A DNA stretch of 64,000 nucleotides. It comes from Rubrobacter indicoceani. GTDB taxonomy: Bacteria; Actinomycetota; Rubrobacteria; Rubrobacterales; Rubrobacteraceae. The notes beneath the pieces are model-generated. The model did not search any database. It was not told the DNA's origin and saw only the letters and a program-made list of their open reading frames with translations. The position numbers and the translations under genes were made by a program. The stretch spans positions 1,178,001-1,242,000 of the forward strand of contig NZ_CP031115.1 of assembly GCF_003568865.1 (NCBI RefSeq), written 5' to 3'. Positions 8,787-16,378 of this stretch are shown here, one piece after another (positions within the stretch are counted from its first letter, which is position 1; the number at the start of each line of letters is the position of its first letter).

Positions 8787-9911
8787 TTACAGTACGTTTG
8801 TGCCCTGGAGCAGCTCCAGCGTGCCTTCGAGGTCGTCAAGGTTGGAGAGGTCTATGTCCGGGGTGTCTATCTCTTCGAGCGGCACGAGTTCTTCGTTGGT
8901 CTCGATGCCCTCGATGACCGGGTACTCGTACGTCTCGTCGGCGAAGTACTGCTGCGCCTCTTCCGAGACCATGTACTCGAGAAACGCCTGAGCTTCTTCC
9001 TGATTGTCCGAGCTGTTCAGGATGCCCGCGCCCGCGACGTTGACGAGTGCGCCCGGGTCTCCGCCGGTCGGGTAGTAGTTTCTGGCCCCGAAGTCCTCGC
9101 CCTGCTCCTCGAGCGCGCGGAAGAGGTAGTAGTGGTTGACGAAGCCGACGTCGACCTCGCCCGCCGCTACCGCTTCAAGCGTGGTCGTGTTGTCCTCGTA
9201 GACGGTCGGGTTGTTGGCCTGAACACCTTCGAGCCACTCGCGGGCCACGTCTTCGCCCTCTATCTCCCTGAGAGCTGTGACGAACGCCTGAAAAGAACCG
9301 TTTGTCGGCGCCCAGCCGATCCTGCCATCCCACTCGGGGTCGGTGAAGTCGAGGATGGACTCCGGAAGGTCCTCTTCCGTGAGGTTCTCCGTGTTGTAGG
9401 CAACGACCCGCGCCCGACCGGAGATGCCGACCCACTCGCCCTCTTCGGAGACAAGCCGCTCGTCCACCGGGGAGAGGATGGAGTCCGGCAGCTCGGTGAG
9501 AAGGTCCTCCTCGGATACGGCCCCGAGCGCTCCGGCGTCCTGGGCGAAGTAGATGTCCGCCGGGCTGTTCTGGCCCTCTTCGAGCAGCGTCGCGGCAAGC
9601 TCCGCCGTATCCCCGTAGCGAACCTGAACGTCCACGCCGCTCTCTTCGATATAGGTGTCGATGATCGGCCCTACAAGCTCGGCGCTGCGACCGGAATATA
9701 TGACCAGCGTATCGTCGCCCGTCGCCGAACCACCCCCGGAGGCAGCCGCGCCGGTGCTCTCCTCCGTACCCGATGAGCCCGTGCTCCCGGAATCACCCGA
9801 TGAACCGGCCCCGCCGGACTCCGTAGACGACTGACCGCACGACGCGAGAAGCATGGAACCCGCAAGCGCGCACACGGTCAGAGACAGCCTTGTGTTCGTG
9901 ATCAAAGACAA
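8787..9911 (-). CDS. Iron(III) ABC transporter substrate-binding lipoprotein (FbpA-like)
   Basis: The 374-residue product has a short lipoprotein signal ending in the lipobox LLASC, a Ser/Gly/Thr-rich linker, then a periplasmic-binding fold beginning LVIYSGRSAELV. The NHYYLFR segment provides the adjacent tyrosines that coordinate Fe(III) in FbpA-type proteins. I chose the TTG at 9911 because GGAGGAG lies five bases upstream; an in-frame ATG at 9947 would place this ribosome site inside the gene. It is the first gene of the iron importer operon and is divergent from the PAS gene. Confidence 0.92.
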   Translation of the reverse strand: MSLITNTRLSLTVCALAGSMLLASCGQSSTESGGAGSSGDSGSTGSSGTEESTGAAASGGGSATGDDTLVIYSGRSAELVGPIIDTYIEESGVDVQVRYGDTAELAATLLEEGQNSPADIYFAQDAGALGAVSEEDLLTELPDSILSPVDERLVSEEGEWVGISGRARVVAYNTENLTEEDLPESILDFTDPEWDGRIGWAPTNGSFQAFVTALREIEGEDVAREWLEGVQANNPTVYEDNTTTLEAVAAGEVDVGFVNHYYLFRALEEQGEDFGARNYYPTGGDPGALVNVAGAGILNSSDNQEEAQAFLEYMVSEEAQQYFADETYEYPVIEGIETNEELVPLEEIDTPDIDLSNLDDLEGTLELLQGTNVL

Positions 9912-9956
9912 ACCGTTCTCCTCCAGACCTAAAGACGATACTGACAACTATTTGCA

Positions 9957-9972
9957 ACAGACTGTCTGTCAA
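9957..9972 (-). promoter_or_regulatory. Palindrome overlapping a TTGACA box upstream of the iron operon
   Basis: ACAGAC-T-GTCTGT at 9957-9969 is a perfect 6+1+6 inverted repeat. On the minus strand it overlaps a consensus -35, TTGACA, at 9972-9967, about 60 bases before the iron lipoprotein start. The corresponding -10 region is poor. An operator over the -35 would suit repression; it does not resemble the usual Fur or DtxR/IdeR boxes. Confidence 0.4.
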
Positions 9973-9980
9973 GGTAGTGT

Positions 9981-10036
9981 ACCGCTGATCGAAAATCAAG
10001 CGGTGCCTGGGGCCGGGGTGATCTGGATCATCCCGG
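9981..10036. promoter_or_regulatory. Two tandem hairpins in the iron operon/PAS divergent region
   Basis: The first dyad has arms ACCGCT (9981-9986) and AGCGGT (9999-10004), extended by GAT/ATC around a small loop. The second has CCGGGGTGAT (10013-10022) and ATCATCCCGG (10027-10036), pairing over ten positions with one G-T, around the loop CTGG. No transcript from a known gene ends here, so terminators are unlikely. They could be operators or part of a leader. The 292-base gap otherwise holds a possible PAS-gene -10 (TATAAG, 10129-10134). Confidence 0.3.
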
Positions 10037-10203
10037 GGTCGCCGGTCCGGGGTTTCGTTGTCGGGGACGGGGACCGCAGACGTTCTGGAAAGCGGCGGAA
10101 CGTCGGGGCAATCGCCCGGGGTTTCAGGTATAAGTAGGCTGGCTACCGGGGATAGCCTGCACATGATATTGTTCGTGTTGGCCGGGATCACTGGAGGTAG
10201 CGC

Positions 10204-10593
10204 ATGACGATTAACGGGCGAACCGATAAAGAGTTGGATTTCAGGAAGATGGTGGAGTACAGCGGTCATATAGTGGCCCTGTGTTCTACGGATGGAACGC
10301 TTCTCTACGCGAACCCGGCTTTCGAGCGGGCGTACGGCTATCCCCTCAGAGAGGTCGTCGGGAAGATGAACGTCAACGACTACGTCCATCCCGAAGACGT
10401 CGAAGGTGTTGCAAACGAGACGCTTCGGGCCATCGCCGAGACCGGGCCGAACGAAACCGTCCGCAGCTGGGCGGTCTTCCGCTTCCGGTGCGCCGACGGG
10501 GAGTACAAAAAAGTCTGGGTTGTAGGGACCTACCTGCTCGAAGAACCGGGGATAGAGGGTGTGATCATCAACGCCACGGAGTTTGTCGAGTAG
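10204..10593 (+). CDS. Stand-alone PAS domain protein
   Basis: The 129-residue protein is essentially one PAS domain: an N-terminal FRKMVEYSGHIVALCSTDGTLLYANPAFERAYGY-type core (seen in pieces DGTLLYANPAF and YGYPLREVVGK), the VHPEDVEGV block, and a C-terminal PAC-like half with GEYKKVWVVGTYL. There is no output domain, so it may sense a ligand or redox state and act by pairing with a partner. A GGAGG ribosome site lies six bases before ATG. It overlaps the Nudix start by 11 bases, which suggests co-translation; the partner is unknown. Confidence 0.87.
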   Translation: MTINGRTDKELDFRKMVEYSGHIVALCSTDGTLLYANPAFERAYGYPLREVVGKMNVNDYVHPEDVEGVANETLRAIAETGPNETVRSWAVFRFRCADGEYKKVWVVGTYLLEEPGIEGVIINATEFVE

Positions 10594-11287
10594 TGAGGCT
10601 TCAACCCTGAACCCGAACGATCTGGTCTATGGGGACGCTTTTGCAGCCGGCCTTCGCAGTCGTCTCTTATCGCCGCTCGACGGCTGGCGCGAGTTGCAGA
10701 GCAGCTTCGCCCCGACCGACGCCGAAACCGGCGAACGACTCCGGCGTTTCCCCGACGACCCGGATACCGCGCGCCGCGCCGCCGTTCTTGTGCCCGTGAT
10801 CCTCGAAGACGCCGGACCGGAACTCGTCTACACGCTCAGGAAGGACCACCTCAGCGACCACGCCGGACAGATATCTTTCCCCGGCGGCGGTCGTGATCCC
10901 TCAGATAACTCCCTTCTCGAAACGGCCCTTCGCGAAGCGAGCGAGGAGATAGATTTGCCCCGGCACGCCGTCGAAGTCGCCGGGACGCTTGAGAACATGT
11001 ACATCCCGCCCTCCAATTTTCTTGTAACGCCGTTTGTCGGCCTCCTGAACCCCGGCGCGAAGTTCACCCTCGCCCCCGAAGAGGTGGAGAGGGTCTTCAC
11101 CGTCCCGATCCGGACCCTCCTTCACCCGAAGACCTACGACCGCCGACTCTGGAGCCACGAGGGACGCAGGCTCGACGTACCCGTCTTCGCCGTCGAAGCC
11201 GAAGGCAAACCGTATGAAATCTGGGGCGCGACCGCCGCCATTACCGCCCTGCTCCTCGCCCGCCTCGGCTGGCGAATCCCAACCTGA
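10583..11287 (+). CDS. Nudix hydrolase, CoA pyrophosphatase type
   Basis: The 234-residue protein has the segment SDHAGQISFPGGGRD immediately before the Nudix box, the UPF0035 signature of CoA pyrophosphatases (NudL/YeaB). The box itself reads LLETALREASEEIDL, with the catalytic REASEE glutamates intact but the usual final glycine replaced. These enzymes split CoA or oxidised CoA into 3',5'-ADP and phosphopantetheine. The TTG start at 10583 lies inside the PAS gene and has no clear ribosome site, so it may rely on translational coupling. Confidence 0.83.
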   Translation: MSSSEASTLNPNDLVYGDAFAAGLRSRLLSPLDGWRELQSSFAPTDAETGERLRRFPDDPDTARRAAVLVPVILEDAGPELVYTLRKDHLSDHAGQISFPGGGRDPSDNSLLETALREASEEIDLPRHAVEVAGTLENMYIPPSNFLVTPFVGLLNPGAKFTLAPEEVERVFTVPIRTLLHPKTYDRRLWSHEGRRLDVPVFAVEAEGKPYEIWGATAAITALLLARLGWRIPT

Positions 11288-11348
11288 ACCCGCTCCCAAC
11301 CTGCCCGCCCCGCCCGAACCAGAGCCTCCAGGTGAATAGTAACCGCCC

Positions 11349-11388
11349 TTGCATAAGACCCCGCGTTGCCCTAGACTTACATTGTAAG
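11349..11388 (+). promoter_or_regulatory. Promoter and overlapping palindrome for the DUF2339 gene
   Basis: TTGCAT (11349-11354), a 17-base spacer and TAGACT (11372-11377) form a plausible sigma-70 promoter. A perfect inverted repeat CTTACA-T-TGTAAG (11376-11388) starts in the -10 and covers the predicted transcription start, a classic repressor-operator position. The gene start is about 40 bases further on. Confidence 0.5.
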
Positions 11389-11426
11389 TAAATCATTTTC
11401 TCCGGTATGGGGAAGGGGGTTTCGGG

Positions 11427-13175
11427 ATGAGGGGTCTGGTGGATCGCGAGGAGGTTCTTGCCCGGTTGGACCGGCTCGAGGCCGAGGTTGCCGGGCAGCG
11501 GGAGGCTCTGTTGCGCCTGGCCCGTGGCTCGGGGGTTTCCGGTGTAGACGGGGTGGTCGAAAAAGAAGTCGGCGGGGTTCGGGACCGGCCGGGGGTTTTC
11601 GGGGGGTTTGCCCGGATCGGGGAGCGGTACGGGGACTTGCTTCGGGCAGAGTGGTGGTTTACCCGGGGCGGCGTCGTCCTGCTGCTTTTAGGCCTGGCGT
11701 TTCTGTTCAAGCTCTCGGTGGATGAGGGTTGGATCACGCCCGCGGTCAGGGTGCTTTTCGGGGTGGGGCTTGGCGGGGGTCTGATCCTCGGCGGGCGGCG
11801 GGTCTCCGGCAGGCGGTTGGTGGTGGGGCAGGCGATGATGGGGGGTGGCGTCGCCGCTCTCTACGCAAGCGGTTTCGCGGCTCACTCTCTGTACTCGCTC
11901 GTGCCGTTCGCGGTTGCGTTCCTGTCGATGGTCGGTGTTACCGGGGCCGCGTTCTGGCTTGCCGTGCGTCAGGATGTGGCTTCTCTGGCCGTTATCGGGG
12001 TTACGGGCGGGCTTGCCACGCCGTTCCTGCTCTATAACGGCGACGGTTCCATCGTCGGGGCGGTTGTATACACCTGCGTCGTACTCGGCGGTGCGGCGGC
12101 GATATACCTCTACCGGGGATGGACGACGCTGCTCGTCCCGGCCTGCCTCGGGGCCGTGGTCTCGCTCACCGCCGTCGAGACTCTGGCCTGGGTGCCGGAC
12201 CGCGGTCAGACCGTCACGGCGGCGCTTCTGGCGGGCGTGGTCTTCTGCTGGATAGCATCCTCCGGCGTCCCGGTTCTCAGGAGCGTGATGCTCCGGGTGC
12301 GGCGCACGGCACAGCCGTCGCCGGTTGCGTACCTCGTCGGTGCGTTTCTTTTTACGATTCTCTGCGGCTCGCTCTTCGGCATCATCGCACGGTTCGGTGC
12401 AACAGAGGCGTTCGGCCTGACCTTTCTCGGGGCGGCTGTCCTGCATGCTGCGGTTGCGTACCTGCTGCATCGCTCGGACCGGTTCCGGGACAGTAGAACG
12501 GTCTACGCTCAGGGCGCCGCCGGGATCTGCCTCGCAAACATCGGCCTCGCGCTGACCCTGGCCCCGTGGACGTTCTTCGCCGTTATCACCGTCGAGGCGG
12601 TGCTGCTGCTCTACTGGGGGCGACGCTCCGCAGACGACCCTGCCCTCCTGACGGCGCACGGCCTCTTTGCAGCGCTCGCCGTCCGGGCGGCGTTCGGCCT
12701 GATCTCCGCCCCCGCGCTCACCGGAGATCAGGCCCCATGGGCGATGCCGGTCGCGACGCTTTTCGGGACGCTCGTCGCTTTCTCCGTCGGTCGGAGGATG
12801 CTCTCGGGCGTGCCGGCCTTCGTCTACATGCTCGCGGCTCACGTCGTGTTTCTGGCCTGGCTTCTGAATGTGATTTCGCCCCTGCCGAACGGTGGCATGC
12901 TCGTTACAACAGCGTGGGGGGTCTACGGCGCGGGGCTGCTCGTCGCGTCGCTCCGGCTCGACGGCGGCCTCGCCTTCAAGGTCGCCGTTGCGACGCTCCT
13001 GTTCTCCGTCGCAAAACTCTTCGCCGTGGACCTCTTCTGGGTCGAGGCGGCTTACAGGATCTCCCTCTTCCTCGGCTTCGGCGCGCTCTTCCTTTCGCTC
13101 GGCTACTACCTCCGAAGCCTCTGGAGACCCACCCTCCAGCAGAAAGCCCTGAAAGAGAGTCCCGGCACGACATAA
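11427..13175 (+). CDS. DUF2339 polytopic membrane protein
   Basis: The 582-residue protein begins with a short coiled region (residues 5-35, REEVLARLDRLEAEV) and then crosses the membrane roughly fourteen to sixteen times, starting with RGGVVLLLLGLAFLFKLSVDEGWI. The conserved SVDEGWITPAVRV and VTGGLATPFLLYNGDGS segments match the DUF2339 family, whose role is unknown. It is preceded by its own promoter and operator-like palindrome, so it is probably monocistronic. Confidence 0.85.
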   Translation: MRGLVDREEVLARLDRLEAEVAGQREALLRLARGSGVSGVDGVVEKEVGGVRDRPGVFGGFARIGERYGDLLRAEWWFTRGGVVLLLLGLAFLFKLSVDEGWITPAVRVLFGVGLGGGLILGGRRVSGRRLVVGQAMMGGGVAALYASGFAAHSLYSLVPFAVAFLSMVGVTGAAFWLAVRQDVASLAVIGVTGGLATPFLLYNGDGSIVGAVVYTCVVLGGAAAIYLYRGWTTLLVPACLGAVVSLTAVETLAWVPDRGQTVTAALLAGVVFCWIASSGVPVLRSVMLRVRRTAQPSPVAYLVGAFLFTILCGSLFGIIARFGATEAFGLTFLGAAVLHAAVAYLLHRSDRFRDSRTVYAQGAAGICLANIGLALTLAPWTFFAVITVEAVLLLYWGRRSADDPALLTAHGLFAALAVRAAFGLISAPALTGDQAPWAMPVATLFGTLVAFSVGRRMLSGVPAFVYMLAAHVVFLAWLLNVISPLPNGGMLVTTAWGVYGAGLLVASLRLDGGLAFKVAVATLLFSVAKLFAVDLFWVEAAYRISLFLGFGALFLSLGYYLRSLWRPTLQQKALKESPGTT

Positions 13176-13200
13176 AGTGCCTGAACTTGAAAAAGGTAAG

Positions 13201-13245
13201 TTATCCACAATATGTTGTGGATATATACCGGAGATCGGGGGATAA
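13201..13245. promoter_or_regulatory. Inverted pair of DnaA-box-like sequences
   Basis: TTATCCACA at 13201-13209 is an exact DnaA-box consensus. Arms TATCCACAA (13202-13210) and TTGTGGATA (13215-13223) form a perfect 9+4+9 palindrome, so an 8/9 box points the other way. A third, weaker match (TTATCCCCC, 7/9) reads on the minus strand at 13245-13237. The intergenic region 13176-13415 also holds a TACAAT hexamer near 13345 that may drive the next gene. Confidence 0.5.
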
Positions 13246-13415
13246 GTGCCTCGTATGTAACAAGCAGGCAACGTAGAAAAGAAACACCGACGGTCTTGCG
13301 GGGGCATCGTGAACGGTTTTTGTGAAAAACGTACCGCCTGACATTACAATCAGAAGGGTAAGAAACAACAGGGAATCAGCGATGGTTCCGAACTGCGACA
13401 CCAACGGAGGAAAGC

Positions 13416-13718
13416 ATGTTGACCGAGGAGCGCGTAAGGGATCAGCTCAGGAACGTCATCGACCCGGAGATCGGGATGGACCTTGTGGAGCTGGGTCTGA
13501 TCTACGACGTCGGCGTCCACGACGACGGTCGCCACATAGACGTTACTTTCAGCCTCACCAGCCCGATGTGTCCGGTAGGGGATCTTATCCAGGAGCAGGT
13601 CGAGACGGAATCCCTCGCCATCGAGGGCGTCGAGACGGTTAACGCTCAGCTCTCCTTTGACCCGATGTGGAGCCCGGAGATGATGAGCCCCGCCGCCAAG
13701 CTTTTCTTCGGCAGGTAG
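13416..13718 (+). CDS. MIP18/SufT-like (DUF59) iron-sulfur assembly factor
   Basis: The 100-residue protein is a single MIP18/DUF59 domain: VIDPEIGMDLVELGLIYDV, a TFSLTSPMCPVGDLI block with the conserved cysteine, and the C-terminal LSFDPMWSPEMMS. Relatives (SufT, PaaD) help mature iron-sulfur proteins, so a role in Fe-S cluster assembly is likely but not shown by neighbours; no suf genes are nearby. GGAGG sits six bases before the ATG. It is followed by the glycosylase in the same direction. Confidence 0.85.
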   Translation: MLTEERVRDQLRNVIDPEIGMDLVELGLIYDVGVHDDGRHIDVTFSLTSPMCPVGDLIQEQVETESLAIEGVETVNAQLSFDPMWSPEMMSPAAKLFFGR

Positions 13719-13763
13719 AAGATAACGACCGGAACCGAACACCTCCTCGCCTGCCCCGACGGG

Positions 13764-14342
13764 GTGATGGCCGGGATTGTTCGGCGTCTCGGGCCGCTTG
13801 ACCGGGAGGCCCGCAGGCGCGGCAGGCCGGAGGACGGCTACGGCGCGCTTCTTCGCACCATCGTCGGACAGCAGCTCTCCGTGAAGGCCGCCGCGAGCAT
13901 CTACGCAAAGGTAACCGCGCTCTACGGCGGCGCGCCGCCCGCACCGGAGCAGCTCCTCTCCACCGGCGAAGAGGAACTCCGGGCCTGCGGTCTCTCCCGG
14001 CCGAAGATCTCGTACCTTCGGGATCTCGCGCGTCGCACCACGGAGGGTGAGATGCGATTCAGCGAGATGGACGGGATGCCCGACGCAGAAGTCATAGCAC
14101 GGCTGACGGCGGTAAAGGGCCTCGGACGCTGGAGCGCCGATATGTTCCTTATGTTCCACCTCAGAAGACCGGACGTGCTCCCCGTGGGAGACCTCGGCGT
14201 CCGGCGGGCGATCGAGCGGGCCTACAACCTCCCCGAACTCCCCGGCCCCGGGGAGATGGAGCAGATCGCCGGACCCTGGCGACCGCATCGTACCCTTGCG
14301 AGCCTCTATCTGTGGGAGTCGCTCGACAACGTACCGGCCTGA
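13764..14342 (+). CDS. DNA-3-methyladenine glycosylase (AlkA-like HhH-GPD)
   Basis: The 192-residue protein is the HhH-GPD core of alkylbase DNA glycosylases: LRTIVGQQLSVKAA, the helix-hairpin-helix VKGLGRWSADMFLMF and the catalytic aspartate in LPVGDLGVRRA. It would excise 3-methyladenine and related lesions in base-excision repair. No N-terminal Ada/TBP-like domain is present, as in short actinobacterial forms. GTG 13764 and ATG 13767 are adjacent candidates; neither has an obvious ribosome site. The frame is open back to the previous stop but has no other start. Confidence 0.88.
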   Translation: MMAGIVRRLGPLDREARRRGRPEDGYGALLRTIVGQQLSVKAAASIYAKVTALYGGAPPAPEQLLSTGEEELRACGLSRPKISYLRDLARRTTEGEMRFSEMDGMPDAEVIARLTAVKGLGRWSADMFLMFHLRRPDVLPVGDLGVRRAIERAYNLPELPGPGEMEQIAGPWRPHRTLASLYLWESLDNVPA

Positions 14343-14359
14343 ACCTTCAGGGAGCGAGG

Positions 14360-15127
14360 ATGACCGCAGCACTTCTTATAGACATAAACGGCACGCTCAC
14401 CGCCGCAGACGAGCCGCTCGCCGGGGCGATCGAGACGATGGCGCGGATCAGAGAAGCCGGAATACCGTATCGCTACACCTCCAACATAGACAGCCGCCCG
14501 AGAGCCGAGGTGGCGGGCTGGCTGGCCTCGCTCGGCTTTCCGGTCGGGGAGGGGGAGGTCTTCACCCCGGTTGTTGCGGCGGCGCGGGGTCTTCGGGGTC
14601 TTGGATGTCATCCGCTTGTAAACAAGGGCGTATTGTCGGACCTTGGCGGCGTGGAGTTCGAACACGGACAGGCCAGCGACGGTAGGAGCGCCGAGGCGGT
14701 GCTTGTCGGGGACGTAAGAGAGGGCTTCACCTACGAAAACCTGGACCGGGCGTTCGGGCATCTCGCGGCGGGGGCCGGTCTGTACGCCCTGCAGAAAAAC
14801 CGCTTTCGTCAGAGCGGGGCTCCGGGCGGCGTCTCGCTCGATACGGGGGCCTTCGTCGCCGCGCTGGAGTACGCCAGCGGAAAAACCGCGACCGTCTTCG
14901 GCAAGCCCGAAGCGGCGTTCTTCGATCTCGCCGTCAAAGACCTCGCCGTGGAACGCCGGTCGGTCTTCGTGGTCGGGGACGATCCCGCCTCCGACGTAGC
15001 CGGTGCGCAGGCTGCGGGCCTCTTGGCCGTGCAGGTCAAGACCGGGAAGTACGACCCCGACGTAGACCCCGGCGCGGACTACACCCTGAACGCTTTCTCC
15101 GACCTCCCGGAGTTGATCGGTCTGTAA
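14360..15127 (+). CDS. LHPP-like HAD phosphatase (HAD subfamily IIA)
   Basis: The 255-residue protein aligns by eye with phospholysine phosphohistidine inorganic pyrophosphate phosphatase (LHPP): LIDINGTLT, YTSNIDSRPRAEV, VGDVREGFTYENLDRAF, ALEYASGKTATVFGKP, and VFVVGDDPASDVAGAQAAGLLAVQVKTGKY (present in pieces). The nucleophile D8 is followed by Asn at position 10 in place of the usual second aspartate; LHPP itself has serine there. A GGAG-N-GAGG ribosome site decides ATG 14360. Its substrate may be a phosphoamino acid or pyrophosphate, by family resemblance only. Confidence 0.82.
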   Translation: MTAALLIDINGTLTAADEPLAGAIETMARIREAGIPYRYTSNIDSRPRAEVAGWLASLGFPVGEGEVFTPVVAAARGLRGLGCHPLVNKGVLSDLGGVEFEHGQASDGRSAEAVLVGDVREGFTYENLDRAFGHLAAGAGLYALQKNRFRQSGAPGGVSLDTGAFVAALEYASGKTATVFGKPEAAFFDLAVKDLAVERRSVFVVGDDPASDVAGAQAAGLLAVQVKTGKYDPDVDPGADYTLNAFSDLPELIGL

Positions 15128-15195
15128 CCCCGGTTCGGCGGCGGGCTCTGCGGGTAGCATCCCGTACAAAAGAGAACCCGAAACCGGGAGGCAGC

Positions 15196-15600
15196 ATGAA
15201 GACCGTCGAAATAGAGGTAAGGACCAGCGACCGCTACGAGTTCGTCTCGATCACGGACAGAGTAAAGGAAGCCGTGCGCGACCTCGGACCGCAGAACGGC
15301 CTCTGCGTTATAGCCTCGACCCACACGACCGCCGGGATCACCGTAAACGAGGACTTCGACCCGGATGTCCGCCGCGACCTGAGGACGGCGAGCGAAGCCC
15401 TTATAAACTCCCTCGACGTTACTTTCCGCCACGCCGAGGGCAACAGCGACTCGCATCTCCTTACAAGCTTCTTCGGCCCCTCCGAGACCCTCACCGTAAC
15501 CGACGGGTCTCTCGACCTCGGACGCTGGCAGGGCGTCTACCTCTGCGAGTTCGACGGTCCGAGAAACCGCACCGTCCGGCTCTCGGTCCTGGAAGGCTGA
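15196..15600 (+). CDS. YjbQ/UPF0047 family protein
   Basis: At 134 residues this has the full UPF0047 pattern: ASTHTTAGITVNEDFDPDV, HAEGNSDSHLLTSFFG with the histidine cluster, and the C-terminal LGRWQGVYLCEFDGPR. YjbQ proteins have been linked to weak thiamin-phosphate synthase activity, but their physiological role is unsettled. A GGGAGG ribosome site lies before the ATG. It converges on the phosphatidyltransferase gene with only four bases between the ends. Confidence 0.9.
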   Translation: MKTVEIEVRTSDRYEFVSITDRVKEAVRDLGPQNGLCVIASTHTTAGITVNEDFDPDVRRDLRTASEALINSLDVTFRHAEGNSDSHLLTSFFGPSETLTVTDGSLDLGRWQGVYLCEFDGPRNRTVRLSVLEG

Positions 15601-15604
15601 GCCG

Positions 15605-16201
15605 TTACCGGAGCATCCGGCGGGCGTCCGCGAGCCGCTGCCCGGCGGAGACAAAGACCATCGCGGCAAACGCCCAGCTCAAGAGCGGGACGTGCTGCGG
15701 CAGGAGCAGCACCAGCACGCCGTAGGCTACCGTCTCGAAGCCCTCCGCAAGCGACCTCCTGAAGTGCAAACCGCGCTCCGTGCCTCGCTCCGCCTTCAGG
15801 CGTTCCAGGACGCTCGACAGCGCAAGAAACGCCGAGCCGTTCAGGTAGTAGGCGAAAAACAGAACGACAAGGGCGAGCCGGGCGTCCGGGTGCTGAACGG
15901 CTAGCGCGACGAGCAGGCCGCCGTAGAGGGCGAAATCCGCCGTTATGTCAAGGTAGGAGCCAAGCTCGGAGTCTTCGCCGCGCAGCCGGGCGACCTCGCC
16001 GTCGAGGCCGTCGAGCAGGCGGTTCACGAGCCAGAGGCCGAGCGCGAGCCCGTTCGTCCCGGCCGCCACGCAGACAAGGCAGACAAGACCTACGCCGAAA
16101 CCCAGACCGGTAACGGCGTTTGCCGACAGACGGCCGGCGAGCGGCCCTGCAAGCGGCCGGTAGAAGGGCTTCGCACCCCTGCGCAGTTCTTCATCGAGCA
16201 T
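15605..16201 (-). CDS. CDP-alcohol phosphatidyltransferase family membrane protein
   Basis: The 198-residue membrane protein contains the family motif DG-x2-AR-x8-G-x3-D-x3-D in the stretch LDGEVARLRGEDSELG followed by SYLDITAD, which binds CDP-alcohol and divalent metal. I count about five to six hydrophobic segments. It transfers a phosphatidyl or phospho-alcohol group during phospholipid synthesis, but the acceptor cannot be inferred. It is divergent from the NADH dehydrogenase and distinct from PgsA at 17.9 kb. Confidence 0.83.
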   Translation of the reverse strand: MLDEELRRGAKPFYRPLAGPLAGRLSANAVTGLGFGVGLVCLVCVAAGTNGLALGLWLVNRLLDGLDGEVARLRGEDSELGSYLDITADFALYGGLLVALAVQHPDARLALVVLFFAYYLNGSAFLALSSVLERLKAERGTERGLHFRRSLAEGFETVAYGVLVLLLPQHVPLLSWAFAAMVFVSAGQRLADARRMLR

Positions 16202-16284
16202 GGTGCGGATAATAGCCCCCGCGCCGGAGCCGCGCCGCGACGTGGGAGGTGCTGCGGCGGAGCGACAGAAGAGAGTATCCGGCT

Positions 16285-16312
16285 TTGGAGTAGCGGATAA
16301 TTCCTATAGAAT
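16285..16312 (+). promoter_or_regulatory. Promoter for the NADH dehydrogenase gene
   Basis: TTGGAG (16285-16290), a 16-base spacer and TAGAAT (16307-16312) resemble a sigma-70 promoter and leave a leader of about 60 bases before the ATG. Confidence 0.45.
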
Positions 16313-16378
16313 AAGAGGACGAAACGCAACAGACGACGTACAGGCTGGTAGAGGTAAAGGCACCGGGAGGTAGCTGAG

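Noticed and set aside
11688-13307. 539-codon minus-strand frame over the DUF2339 gene
   Set aside because: Its Arg/Glu/Gly-rich composition is the typical complement of a GC-rich membrane protein gene. The plus strand has clear hydrophobic periodicity, a promoter and a ribosome site.
13176-13415. Possible replication origin
   Set aside because: Only two or three DnaA-like boxes, no AT-rich unwinding stretch, and no dnaA, dnaN, gyrB, rpmH or parAB nearby. Kept only as a regulatory site.
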